Below, one piece after another: positions 51,528 to 63,970 of a stretch of DNA of 64,000 nt. Source of the DNA: Caprella mutica (Eukaryota; Arthropoda; Malacostraca; Amphipoda; Caprellidae); contig CANNZV010001033.1 of assembly GCA_947561585.1 (NCBI GenBank), positions 1 to 64,000 on the forward strand, written 5' to 3'. Each line of letters opens with the position of its first letter. Positions within the stretch are counted from its first letter, which is position 1. The position numbers and the translations under genes were made by a program. Under the pieces are notes generated by a model. The model ran no database searches. It was not told where the DNA came from and was given only the letters and a program-made list of their open reading frames with translations.

Positions 51528-54500
51528 TCAGTACCCTGATGAGTCTATATCGTAGAGTTCACACAGTACAGAAGGTGCTGGGTCTCTGCCTCGGAATTGT
51601 CTGAATATTTCTGCGGAGTGATCACCACCTCCTTGAGACAAGAAAGTATCTCTGAACCTGGAACAATAACCAACACAAAATGATTACAGTCTCATAAGAG
51701 AAAGAGAACTATTGAAAAAATAATTTAATATGACTAGAATTTTTATTATTAGACTGAGATCCGCTAGGAACAAACCAATTCAAAAAATGATTACAAAGAT
51801 AGAACTGTAGGAGATGATTGACTGGGCTCTTCGTAATTATCTTATTAAACTCATTAAATTATTAAATATAAGAATTTCACTCCTGAAAGATTTTTTCAAG
51901 AGTGTAATATTATATAGGCTACCTAAGTTACAAATTATCAGTCAGTTTTACATCTTCTGTCATATGAAAAAAAAAAACGATATAGCTAACAATGAATATT
52001 CTATTTTAATTGGAATACCAGCGCAAGTAGCTATCATGGTTACCAAAATCATCTTAACTTACCCAAACACAAATTTCTTCACAATTAAAATAATTCTAGT
52101 AGGCTTAAATCTGCTCACCTTTTACCAGTTTCTTCCCAGTTAGAGTTATTAAGGAAGGCAGTAGTGACATCAGCAGCCATGACTCGTGCCCAAGTGTGAC
52201 TGTAGTAAGCAGAGGCCCACACGTCAGTCAGACTCTCACTGAAACTACACACGTGAGCGTCATTCTTGTCTAGTTGGTAGGGGAGGAATTGGGGCCACAA
52301 CTCAGTCATCAGTGTCACCCAGAACTCGGGTCTGAAATGAAAATGATGCTATAATAGCGAGAAAAAAATGATGATAGGTAATGCTATAATAGGGAAAAAA
52401 TAAGCTATAATATGATGGCAAAATTTTAGATAGCTAGTAATAGAAGGTAACTCACCTAGTATGCAGTGCTATGTCTAACACTCACTCACCTAGTATGCAG
52501 TGCTATGTCTAACACTCACTCACCTAGCATGCAGTGCTATGTCTAACACTCACTCACCTAGTATGCAGTGCTATGTCTAACACTCACTCACCTAGCATGC
52601 AGTGCTATGTCTAACACTCACTCACCTAGCATGCAGTGCTATGTCTAACACTCACTCACCTAGCATGCAGTGCTATGTCTAACACTCACTCACCTAGCAT
52701 GCAGTGCTATGTCTAACACTCACTCACCTAGTATGCAGTGCTATGTCTAACACTCACTCACCTAGTATGCAGTGCTATGTCTAACACTCACTCACCTAGC
52801 ATGCAGTGCTATGTTTAACACTCACTCACCTAGTATGCAGTGCTCTGTCTAACACTCACTCACCTAGTATGCAGTGCTCTGTCTAACACTCACTCACCTA
52901 GTATGCAGTGCTATGTCTAGCACTCACTCACCTAGTATGCAGTGCTATGTCTAACACTCACTCACCTAGTATGCAGTGCTCTGTCTAACACTCACTCACC
53001 TAGTATGCAGTGCTCTGTCTAACACTCACTCACCTAGCATGCAGTGCTCTGTCTAACACTCACTCACCTAGTATGCAGTGCTATGTCTAACACTCACTCA
53101 CCTAGTAGCTATGCAGTGCTCTGTCTAACACTCACTCACCTAGTATGCAGTGCTATGTCTAACACTCACTCACCTAGTATGCAGTGCTATGTCTAACACT
53201 CACTCACCTAGTATGCAGTGCTATGTCTAACACTCACTCACCTAGCATGCAGTGCTATGTTTAACACTCACTCACCTAGTATGCAGTGCTATGTCTAGCA
53301 CTCACTCACCTAGTATGCAGTGCTCTGTCTAACACTCACTCACCTAGTATGCAGTGCTCTGTCTAACACTCACTCACCTAGTATGCAGTGCTATGTCTAA
53401 CACTCACTCACCTAGCATGCAGTGCTATGTCTAACACTCACTCACCTAGCATGCAGTGCTATGTCTAACACTCACTCACCTAGCATGCAGTGCTATGTCT
53501 AACACTCACTCACCTAGTATGCAGTGCTATGTCTAACACTCACTCACCTAGCATGCAGTGCTATGTCTAACACTCACTCACCTAGCATGCAGTGCTATGT
53601 CTAACACTCACTCACCTAGCATGCAGTGCTATGTCTAACACTCACTCACCTAGTATGCAGTGCTATGTCTAACACTCACTCACCTAGCATGCAGTGCTAT
53701 GTTTAACACTCACTCACCTAGTATGCAGTGCTCTGTCTAACACTCACTCACCTAGTATGCAGTGCTATGTCTAACACTCACTCACCTAGTATGCAGTGCT
53801 ATGTCTAACACTCACTCACCTAGCATGCAGTGCTATGTCTAACACTCACTCACCTAGCATGCAGTGCTATGTCTAACACTCACTCACCTAGCATGCAGTG
53901 CTATGTCTAACACTCACTCACCTAGTATGCAGTGCTATGTCTAACACTCACTCACCTAGCATGCAGTGCTATGTTTAACACTCACTCACCTAGTATGCAG
54001 TGCTCTGTCTAACACTCACTCACCTAGTATGCAGTGCTATGTCTAACACTCACTCACCTAGTATGCAGTGCTATGTCTAACACTCACTCACCTAGCATGC
54101 AGTGCTATGTTTAACACTCACTCACCTAGTATGCAGTGCTCTGTCTAACACTCACTCACCTAGTATGCAGTGCTATGTCTAACACTCACTCACCTAGTAT
54201 GCAGTGCTATGTCTAACACTCACTCACCTAGCATGCAGTGCTATGTTTAACACTCACTCACCTAGTATGCAGTGCTATGTCTAGCACTCACTCACCTAGT
54301 ATGCAGTGCTCTGTCTAACACTCACTCACCTAGTATGCAGTGCTCTGTCTAACACTCACTCACCTAGTATGCAGTGCTATGTCTAGCACTCACTCACCTA
54401 GTATGCAGTGCTATGTCTAACACTCACTCACCTAGTATGCAGTGCTCTGTCTAACACTCACTCACCTAGCATGCAGTGCTCTGTCTAACACTCACTCACC

Positions 54501-57500
54501 TAGTATGCAGTGCTATGTCTAACACTCACTCACCTAGTAGCTATGCAGTGCTCTGTCTAACACTCACTCACCTAGTATGCAGTGCTATGTCTAACACTCA
54601 CTCACCTAGTATGCAGTGCTATGTCTAACACTCACTCACCTAGTATGCAGTGCTATGTTTAACACTCACTCACCTAGCATGCAGTGCTCTGTCTAACACT
54701 CACTCACCTAGTATGCAGTGCTATGTCTAACACTCACTCACCTAGTATGCAGTGCTATGTCAAGCACTCACTCACCTAGTATGCAGTGCTATGTCTAACA
54801 CTCACTCACCTAGTATGCAGTGCTATGTCTAACACTCACTCACCTAGTATGCAGTGCTATGTCTAGCTGTGCCTTGTACAGGTGTTTGCAGAGTTTATGT
54901 GCTGACATGTGATTGGCCGCCTTTACCACATCACTAATTTGAGCATCAGAAAGCGTCTCCCCAGTCTTGTGGTGACAACAGAGGGATGAGAGTACCTCTG
55001 GTACATACACCCAATTAGCCATAAAGTGCTGAGTCATGGCCATAGCGTCCCATTCCACGTTTGTGAGACCGGAGGCTTCACCGTAGGGGACAGTGGTGAG
55101 GAGATTGTGGAGACACTCTCCGAACTTTGCAAAGAGGACTGTGACGTCTTGTAGAGAGAGGAGGGACGGTTGATTCTCTTCAGGAGCTGGGAAGTTGAAG
55201 AGGAGGGAGGAGGAGGGGTTAGTGCACATGCTACTTCTGCTGCGTAGTGTAATGCACCACCCTGAACCACCGGATGGGTTGAGTTTGGTGCCCTCCCTCT
55301 GGTAGGGGTCTAGGTAGAAGGAGGAGATGACTCCACCATTCTTGTCTATCACATTGAACTGCCTGTTGTTGTATTTAATATTTAAAGTTATTATTTGCGT
55401 TTATGATATACATATTCTAGCTAAGGATACGTATGCACAATATATTCAGACTTTTACATATGAATTCACCTTGTTCATTATTAATAAAAATTGATTAGAA
55501 TTGAGGCCAATTAGCCTACATTGGGTAACAAAAAATATTCTTTTCTCTGATAGTACATCATCACAGTGACTCTTTTCTCTGATAGTACATCATCACAGTG
55601 ACTCTTTTCCCTGATAGTACATCACCACAGTGACTTTTCTCTGATAGTACATCATCACAGTGACTCTTTTCTCTGATAGTACATCATCACAGTGACTCTT
55701 TTCTCTGATAGTACATCATCACAGTGACTCTTTTCTCTGATAGTACATCATCACAGTGACTCTTTTCTCTGATAGTACATCATCACAGTGACTCTTTTCT
55801 CTGATAGTACATCATCACAGTGACTCTTTTCTCTGATAGTACATCATCACAGTGACTCTCTTCTCTGATAGTACATCATCACAGTGACTCTTTTCTCTGA
55901 TAGTACATCATCACAGTGACTCTTTTCTCTGATAGTACATCATCACAGTGACTCTTTTCTCTGATAGTACATCATCATAGTGACTCTTTTCTCTGATAGT
56001 ACATCATCACAGTGACTCTTTTCTCTGATAGTACATCATCACAGTGACTCTTTTCTCTGACAGTACATCATCACAGTGACTCTTTTCGATGTACGCGTTT
56101 GGCGAATATTGGTTGCAATATCTAGGTATCATAAAATAATTACAGGCATTGTATTCAATTGGTCAATATAGCTCATGTACATGATCGTAATTCTGAATAC
56201 ATAAAATATCATCTTCACATAAAATTATACAATATAATGTCTTAGTTTCGCTTCTACTGTTTGACAAACAATTTTCCAACATGTTGGACCTCTTTTGGCT
56301 CTTCAAACTCTAGGTTTTATTATTTGACAACACTAAAATCTAACAGTTTTTATCCAGTTTGTTAGTGTGTACGGTGCTGTAAATACATTTCTAGATGGGA
56401 AAAAGATTCAATTTTACAGAGATTATAGAACAAATCTATTAGAATCTCTTAAATCCAATTGGCAACATCTAGCAACTGTAGCGACATTGTCGTAAGTTTG
56501 ACTGTCGTTTTATTATAAAGGAAAAAAATGTACTTTATAATGTACTTTTTACTTGGAAAGTAACAAGTACTTCTAAGTAATTATTGGTACTTTTTAGAAA
56601 GTACTTTAAGTAGTACTTGATGTACTTACTTGGTACTTAGTACTTTTACTTGGTACTTGGGAAGTACAATCCCGCCCATCTCTGCTTAAAGGGGCAGTTC
56701 AGTCAATTTTTGTTTTCATAATATTAATGTTGAACGATCACTTTGTAAGAATAAAGCATTCTTGTAGAATTAAACGGACGAAAAAAATATAATAAGCGAT
56801 ATATATCATATTTTATAATTCAATTTAGTTCCTGCGTCCTCCTACAGATGGCGCCACCACTCTGTACTATTTGTTTACATTTTACAGCTGATAACATGTG
56901 AACAATTTTTCTATCAACAGTATTAACAGGTAATTTATGGTTTTCTTTTCAAAACTAAATCTAATTGTCTCGAAGGGCAGTTTTCAATTTCACAAATTCT
57001 TTTCACCATTTTCAAACATATAATGACAAATTCAAGATTCAAGTCTGGGACAGGTAGTCATTTTGTTTACGTACTACAATGATTAGTACGCGGTCCACCA
57101 CAGTCCACAGATGGCGCCACTAATATACAATATACTTTTTATATAAACATTTCTAAAATCAACGAACATTCTAATGTTACAATACATAAATATACTAAAT
57201 CGATTTAGGACCAATTTGGTGATAGTTTGATTTTGACTGAACTGCCTCTTTAAGAGAAATAAGTTAATGTTGTAATTTGATATATTATTCAAGAAAAATA
57301 TGATTAAAATATGATTTCCTTATATGACTGATAATTCGTAACTAACCCTAAAAACTGCTGTATTTTAAAAATCTCCTCTTTTTAATAGACTTTTATTTTA
57401 ATAAATTCTGCTTTACCAGCCTGCATATAAAATAATATAAGACATTCACTGAGTATAGACTGACCTGACTGTCTGATGCCATAGTTTAGACTGCACAGTC

Positions 57501-60272
57501 TCAGTCACCTCCTCAAACTCCACCCCAAACAGCTGTGATGTTAACTGTAACAGTACCCTCCACACGTGGTTAAAGGGCAGGTACTCCTTTAGAGTCAGAG
57601 TGATAGGGTAGAGGGCATCTCTCTGCAGTCTGCTGTAGTAGGGAACGTCATACGCCTGTAAAGCATCGCCTGAGAAACCGGCCTCATTGGCAAACTTTGA
57701 TAGGGTTTCCATGTCCTCCATTTGACGGGGAAAAGCTAAAGAGAAAAGGTTTGGATTACACAATGATGCAAAAATGATAAAATGTGAAACAGGAAGATTA
57801 TATGTGGCAGAATTAATATTAACCCTTCATGCACTGAATAAATTTAAACATGTGAAAACAAGAAAGCATATTAAACAAAGAAATAAAAAAAATTCACACT
57901 TGTTCTTGACAAATGTAACGTACACATGAGCTCTAACATAGGAAAGTTTATCTGATCATTTAATGATATTTTAAAAAAGTGCTAGATGCATCACTTGAAA
58001 GGGGACATATATGGGGTTAACACTATCATCATATTGTTGTTAGAGGTGACAACTGGTTACTTACCAAGTGCCTGCAGACTTGTGATCATAGAAAGAACAT
58101 TCTCTGTGCTGCCCGCCATCTTAGTCTCCATGGACAGACTGGCAAAATCCTCATAGCCGAGCACTTTAGCCTGATCCTGCCTGCACTTTCTGATGTTCTC
58201 TAAGTTGGTGCTGTTATCAACCTCATTGTCCAGGTTCTTGCTGGCACGCATGTTGTATGCCTGCCAAGTGTTCCACCTCAATCCACGCACAGGACAGTGC
58301 TCCATGAAGGTGGAATAGATATCTGGTTTGAGAGTTAAATGGTAAGGGCCAGAACCATCAACATTGGAACTCATTCGGTTGAGAAGGGAGCTAGGTAAAC
58401 TCTTTAGCACTTTGCTATCACCAACTTGATATGAAAACCTGGAGGAGGATACGGCTAACTTCTGCCGAAACTGTGATTTGTAATTGTCCAGCTGGCCGAT
58501 GACACTGACAAAATAGGCAGCCTTTTCGGAAGGTAATTCTATGCCGTTGAGTCTGGACTCCAGTAGAAACTTATCGAGAACTCTCATTTGACAAACATCC
58601 AATGATTCAGATTCACTAGATTTGATGGCTTTACAAGCTTTGTAAATAGGCAGACTGTGGAACTTGTGTACCCTGGCTTTACGTGCTCTCTCATGCAAAC
58701 TGAGGTAGACTTTCTGTGGCAGTACATCTTGTCTGGCAGTGTATAATATCTTTGTAGCACTCCAAGATGCATTCAACTGAGAGTCCAACTCATCTAAGGG
58801 TTTCATAACAGACTCAAATGTGGGTGTGATTGTCTCTTCTGAAAATGAGAGAATCTACTCATGAATTGGAACAATCTAACATTTTGAAAATTTACCTTAG
58901 GAAAATCAGGTAGCTAAGCTAAAGGAAATTTTGAATATTCAAACTACAAACATTCACAAGTGAAGGATCTATCTACCACCAAAATCTTTAACTGACATTG
59001 ATAGATGAATCTTTCACCCAATTTAACCATCTATACCTATAATAAGAGTGTCACAAAATGGGTTAAACAGACATTCAATTAGCAGATCCTCATAAAGTTG
59101 GTGGAATCAAAGAATTGAAAAAAAACACAAATTAAATAGAAAAACTAACAATTTGCAGTAGTATCTTTGATACAGGTTACACTAATATCAATAACTAGTG
59201 TACTTTCCCGTTAAAAATAACAGGTCATCATCGATACCAATTTACTTCCCATTATTACGTTACTTTTAATGAATTCAATTAAAATTAAATTTTCTGCACA
59301 GTCTAATTTATCTTATAGATTAAATAAATTTAAAAATTGAATAAAAACAGAGGAATTTAAATATCAAGTTGACATATTGCCGTGCGTATCATAGTTACAT
59401 TCTTCAGGTCTAATACCCGTCGTGTAAAAGCGGACACCAAATAAATAAATGAATAAATAAACACACTAAGGAAATTATTAGTATAGATTGAGGAAAAAAT
59501 CGTTTTGACCCATGAGATCACAAACATAATTTTGTTAATTATGCAATTACTTATAATCCTAAATCCATTATATTAATTAAATTCTCAATGAATGAACAAC
59601 TGGTAGCTACTAGTAAAATATAAAATGTGAATCTTTTTCTGTCAATGAACTATTGCTCTCACACCTTTCAGTTTCTCTTCCAGTTGGTACAGTCCGTACT
59701 CAAAGTCTATGGACAGCTTCCCCATTCCACTGAAACATTTCTCAGTACTGAGGCTGGGGAAGTCAGGCTCCTCCCCTTGGGAAAAGCGCAGCAGACTGTT
59801 GTTCTCAGGCGTGTCTATGGGGTCTTCAGGCAACCTGCAGGAGTAGAGCATATAGCACTGGTTCTTAAAGGGGGGTGCCTGACACCCCTTTTTGTCTGGA
59901 TTGTTTACTTGTACATAAGTTAAATAGATTTGGCTGCTCTCAGGAATGATAGGAGTTGAATAAAAAAAACTAAAGTTAAACTATCCTAAAAGTTAATATT
60001 CAATTCAATATTCAATGTTTGAATACAATAATTAGGTAGGAAGCTACAGCTAATATATCTGACCAGAATATTGAATCCATATTTTCAAACCTAACTATCA
60101 ACTAATTTTCATTTTTAATTATCAGTTTCTATGATTTTACATAATTGATATTTGATTGATGAACATTTTTGAATTGTAAGGTAATTATGATCTAAACTTA
60201 CAGCACAACATAGGAGCAAGCTCTTGATCCAAGTGTAGACAAAACATTCTTACGTGAAAATAACTTCAACAT
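51528..60272 (-). CDS. Mitochondrial M3-family oligopeptidase-A-like protein lacking the zinc site, 7 exons
   Basis: Homologue of oligopeptidase A, an M3 metallopeptidase. Exons: 60272-60202, 59834-59665, 58838-58065, 57735-57465, 55362-54844, 52331-52119, 51657-51528; GT-AG throughout, phases match, 715 aa. Residues 1-20 (MLKLFSRKNVLSTLG...) form a basic, acid-free mitochondrial presequence. Family blocks: GIELPSEKAAYFV, LRWNTWQAYNMRAS, VLGYEDFASLSMETKMA, ISSFYLDPYQRE, EWDAMAMTQHFMANWVYVPE, SAYYSHTWARVMAADV, FLSQGGGDHSAEIFRQFRGR. Where active members have HEFGH the protein reads AKFGE, and the later ligand in WDAVELPSQF is replaced (WDAMAMTQHF), so both zinc histidines, the catalytic Glu and the third ligand are gone. 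The substrate-side tyrosines are kept. Likely a pseudo-peptidase with a binding or regulatory role. MIPEP was considered, but the blocks fit oligopeptidase A better. Confidence 0.85.
52455..54868 (-). repeat. 34-bp minisatellite made of exon 5 end plus its 5' splice site
   Basis: About 70 copies in intron 5 of the M3 gene. On the minus strand each reads TAGACATAGCACTGCATACT, AG, then GTGAGTGAGTGT. The first 22 bases equal the last 22 bases of exon 5 and the rest equals its splice donor, so the array begins within the coding exon (54844 is the exon end) and repeats exon end + donor about 70 times. Copies vary at few sites (A/C at GCAC.GCAT, ATAG/AGAG, T/C), two carry a TAGC insertion, but AG|GTGAGT looks invariant. 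The last copy (near 52455) runs into AG|GTGAGTTACC. Confidence 0.95.
55540..56090 (-). repeat. 32-bp minisatellite in M3-gene intron 4
   Basis: About 17 copies of TCTGATAGTACATCATCACA then GTGACTCTTTTC, almost identical to each other. It lies about 180 bases upstream (in gene orientation) of the exon 5 acceptor. Confidence 0.93.
56091..56685. other. M3-gene intron 4 sequence with a hAT-like end
   Basis: The right part (56525-56685) repeats TACTT/AAGTAC words and ends TTGGGAAGTACAATCCCGCC then CATCTCTG, which resembles a hAT MITE terminus; I do not find its left end. Nothing coding. Confidence 0.35.
56690..57249. mobile_element. TTAA-flanked TIR element in M3-gene intron 4
   Basis: TTAA|AGGGGCAGTTCAGTCAA at the left (TTAA 56686-56689) and TTGACTGAACTGCCTCT|TTAA at the right (57250-57253). 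TTAA duplications are typical of piggyBac-type elements. Inside, CAGATGGCGCCAC occurs on both sides, and the arms are long. No transposase. Confidence 0.7.
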
Positions 60273-60599
60273 GATGTCATTCCTTGTGAAATGAAGTCTA
60301 TAGTCACTGCCCTGTTAGACAGAAAACACTCTAGCAATGAGCCTCTGGAACAAACTAATAGCTACATAAAAATATCATATAATGTATAAATTATAGAATC
60401 AATAACATTACTTACAAAATAGACAAAACTTTAAAAGTTATAATATATAAACGAAACCTAACTAGCAATAATTAACTTTTCTCAAATACATATTTTGCAA
60501 TAAAATATGTATTTGCTTTAAATTATTTTTAATATATTCTGCCTGAAATTATCAATAACTTTAAAAGATAGAACTACATTTTACTAGAATATTTTAGTA

Positions 60600-60985
60600 T
60601 TTCATCTTTAGTAGTTAGCTTAGATAGATGTCTTTAGATGTAGGAAGTTCATCACAAGGGGGTATATCGAATCTAGGGTGTGGCTAAGAACAAGAAGTTT
60701 GAAGCAGGGATGTAGAAGATGGAATGAGAAGAGTGTGGAGTGTAGGTTCTGTGGAGCAGAAGGAAGATGATATATTGATAGGCACTTTTTGTAGGAGTGC
60801 AGGAAGCTGGAAGAGATAAGGAATGAAAATATCAAACATCTGAGACCAAGAGAAGGATGTGGATTGATTAGGTTGTTTGAAAATTTTCTGTTTGGTGGAG
60901 AGGAGATGGTGAGAGGTAACCTGGTAGGAGGATGCTGTAAAGGATGTGAAGACTGGAAAGAAGTTTCTAAAATTGGGCTCAGAGA
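60600..60985 (+). pseudogene. LINE 3' remnant with zinc-knuckle-like end
   Basis: Plus-strand pieces read GVECRFCGAEG-like sequence, then DRHFL and ECRKLEEIRNE after a frame change and a stop, typical of the Cys-rich tail after the RT in many LINEs. About 330 bases upstream of the M3-gene start codon. Two minus-strand frames over it are shadows. Confidence 0.5.
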
Positions 60986-61061
60986 CTAGGTTAAACATTA
61001 TTTACAAATTATATACTATTATATATTTGATGATTTCTTTTTATAACTTTTAATAATATTC

Positions 61062-62295
61062 CAGTCTGCAGAATATGGGAGTCTAGAAGATCATTAGGAT
61101 ACTCTCTCAAACTCTCAGAGCTATTTTCAATTAATTCCTATAATTACATTAATTTTACTACAAACACTTCTGAATTAATCCCTATATTTACAATAATTTT
61201 GCTACAAACACTTCTGATTTAATCCCTATATTTACATTAATTTTGATACAAACAGAATAAGATATCTCTACGAACACTTTACCAGTTTCTGCAGATCCGA
61301 CTGGATAAAATTTATTATCAAGGACTTGCAAGTAAAACATTTATGAGAAAAATCAATAATTATCCCACTCTGCATAATGCGTCTCTTCTCGGACTTCTTC
61401 CGCAGAAATTTTAATTTGAGAGACGGTTACTCTTTGACTCTCGGTAGCAGATTCGGAATCTCCCGCAGCTAAATTAATGGTTACATAGAAAATTTAGGAA
61501 ATAATTCAAAATCTGCCGCAGAGATCTCCAATTTCTAAAATAGGTCGTATTTGTCACAGAGAGTCTAGGAAAAATGTTCCATATTATGCAGTCTAATAAT
61601 TATCCCACATCTCAGACATCTGTTATCTTACACTTGTCTATATTCTATATCAGTCTGCAAAGCGCGTCCATGTCGCCTAAGATCTTTGGAGACATATTTT
61701 GGCTTTTGGGGGAAAATATATCTTTGTAAGATCTTGGAGAGAAATTCCTAATTAATTCCTATGTTTACATGTATTTATTGGAGACATTTTGCAGAATTCT
61801 GGTCATTTTGAGACAGATTTGAAAATCTTTAGAGACAAATTGTCCTTAAAATAAAATCTTCGAGAAAGATTTGACACACTTTGCAGACTGGTTCTATCAC
61901 TTCTATGTTACTGTGATAATGAGTGATTCCAATTTGGCAATTTCCAATGGAATCTGGAGGGTGCCATCATGCCATGGACCATGATGGCAGCTTAAAAGAA
62001 ACTGGCCAATTATTGGACCTTTACCAAAGTTCCAACTACCTACCTATCCTAACCCAGTTTGTATTTGATGCACTGAACTCCTCTAACTTTTTCAAAAATC
62101 TGAGAAATACCTATCAACATTTTTCATCAATTTGTCTAGTCCTCCAACATTTTTCCAGTTTCCCCTCCAAAAATTAATGGTAATATAGGAATTAAATAAA
62201 TCAAAAGCAAAATATCCTCCGACATTGCAGAAATTTTTTTATTAGAGAAATTAAATATCTGCGGACATATCATTGGAATTTACCACCAAATACAT
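61062..62295. repeat. Second cluster of CCAGTCTGCA-type modules
   Basis: Successive modules: 61062-61312 (CCAGTCTGCAGAATATGG to the CCGACTGG end), 61380-61592 (CTGCGGGAG type, words TCCCGCAG on the plus strand), 61650-61890 (GGAGACA words, CAGTCTGCAAAG to CTTTGCAGACTGG), 62050-62295 (GGAGGA type, inverted relative to 23430-23667). All have the ATTAATTCCTAT-like centre. The 84-codon frame at 61923-62177 falls in a module and is not a gene. Confidence 0.7.
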
Positions 62296-63780
62296 ATGTC
62301 ACGCGCGTTTGAGTGATCTGCAATATCAACCGATTTCGCTGCACAATCTGTTGATCATTGATCAATAGTCTGCACAGCCATCGATCGATAGCGCAACCAT
62401 CGATTGATTCCTGCGCGTTCGATTGATATGATTTTTTTTAGTTTGTACATCAAATTGGCACATTTGATCGCATATATCAATCGATAGGGCAACCATAGAT
62501 CGATTTCTGCGCGTTCTAATGATACAGGAAAATCCATATCATTCAAACGCGCAACAATTGACTGATTTCTGATGGTTGACTTATTAAATATAAAAAAGTA
62601 TTTTCCAGTAAAAACAAAACAATTAATTAAATGCATAAACAAAGAAAACCTGTATCGATTGATATACCCTATAAAATGTGCCACTGCCAATTGGCAATTT
62701 GATGTACAAACTAAAACAATCATATCATTCGAACGCGCAGAAATCGAAAGATGGTTGCGCTATCGATTGATATACGCGATCAAATGTGCCAATTTGATGT
62801 ATAAACTAAAATGAAAATCATATCATTCAAATGCGCAAAAATAGATGGATGGTTACGAACTTACGCTATCGATTGATATACGCGATAAAATGTGCCGATT
62901 TGATATGTACAAAATAAAAAAATAATATCATTTGAACACGCAGAAATTGATCGATGGTTGTGCTATCGATTAATATAAGTTATAAAATGTGCCAATTTGA
63001 TCTACAAACTAAAAAAAATCATGTCATTCGAACACGCAATAAACCGATCGATGGTTGCGCTATCAATTGATATACGCGATCCCAAGTAATAAAGCATGTC
63101 CAAACTCGCCATTTTAATGGCGAGTTTGTGACAGTTATTTTGAGCCCTTCAATTGCAAATGGCGAGTTTTATCTATTTTTCTCCTATGCTACAATGTTAT
63201 TTTCCAAGTAATAAAGCATGTCCAAACTCGCCATTTTAATGGCGAGTTTGTGACAGTTATTTTGAGCCCTTCAATTGCAAATGGCGAGTTTTATCTATTT
63301 TTCTCCTATGCTACAATGTTATTTTGGAGAGAATTTATGAAAATTTGATCATTTTGGAGAGAATTTATTGAATTTTGGAGAGAGCTAGAGAGACAAATGG
63401 AGAGTTTATGAGACATACTATTTTACTTGGGAACTTATTTTAGAGAGAATTTATGAAAATTTGATCATTTTGGAGAGAATTTGTTGAATTTTGGAGAGAC
63501 AAATGGCGAGTTTATGAGACATACTATTTTACTTGGACGAGATCAAATGTGCCAACTTGATGTGCAAACTAAAAAAATATCATATAATTCGAACGCGCAG
63601 GAATCGATCGATGGTCGAGCTATCGATCGATATCCGCGATCAAATGTGCCAATTTGATGTGCAAACTAAAAAAAATCATATAATTCGAACGCGCAGGAAT
63701 CGATCGATGGCTGCGCAAACTATTGATGAATAGATTGGGCAGCGAAATCGGTTGATATTGCAGATCACTCAAACACACGT
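62296..63780. repeat. 1.5-kb inverted repeat of ATCGATCGATGG words
   Basis: Left end CGCGTTTGAGTGATCTGCA then ATATCAACCGATTTCGCTGC, right end the near-exact complement at about 63735-63779. Inside, a unit of about 95 bp (CAAATGTGCCAATTTGATGT, ACAAACTAAAA, CATTCGAACGCGCAG, ATCGATCGATGG) recurs about eight times, antisense on the left (to about 62560) and sense on the right. An unrelated pair of 122-bp repeats interrupts it at 63082-63330. Several short frames here are artefacts. Confidence 0.7.
63082..63430. repeat. 122-bp tandem duplication and GGAGAGAATTT words inside the inverted repeat
   Basis: Two nearly identical copies starting CCAAGTAATAAAGCATGTCC, each with the hairpin AACTCGCCATTTTAATGGCG, followed by GGAGAGAATTTAT words. 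The centre TTCTCCTATGCTACAATGTT is a variant of the module centre elsewhere, so this is probably another module. Confidence 0.65.
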
Positions 63781-63829
63781 CACACATATACAATCTGAAT
63801 CTGGTACGGACATATTAAACACCAGGCAC

Positions 63830-63970
63830 CAGCCTGCAGAATATGGGACATTTTTTGTGCGAAAATCCTCAATTTCCTTCTACCTATATTTACATGTATT
63901 TTATTGAGAACAGAAGCCAAAATGGAGGATTTCTTGGAGAACAGTTTCCCAGTTCCTGCAGTCTGGATTA
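63830..63970. repeat. CCAGTCTGCA-type module, copy of 46755-46910
   Basis: AGCCTGCAGAATATGGGACA to CCTGCAGTCTGG with TTTACATGTATTTTATTGAG and GGAGAACAGTTTCCCAG inside, matching 46755-46910 in order. Confidence 0.65.

Noticed and set aside
52455..54868. CRISPR-like regular array
   Set aside because: Head-to-tail 34-bp minisatellite with no spacers, in an intron.
51528..60272. Identity as mitochondrial intermediate peptidase (MIPEP)
   Set aside because: The conserved blocks and spacing resemble oligopeptidase A more than MIPEP; the zinc motif needed for either is missing. A formal alignment would settle it.
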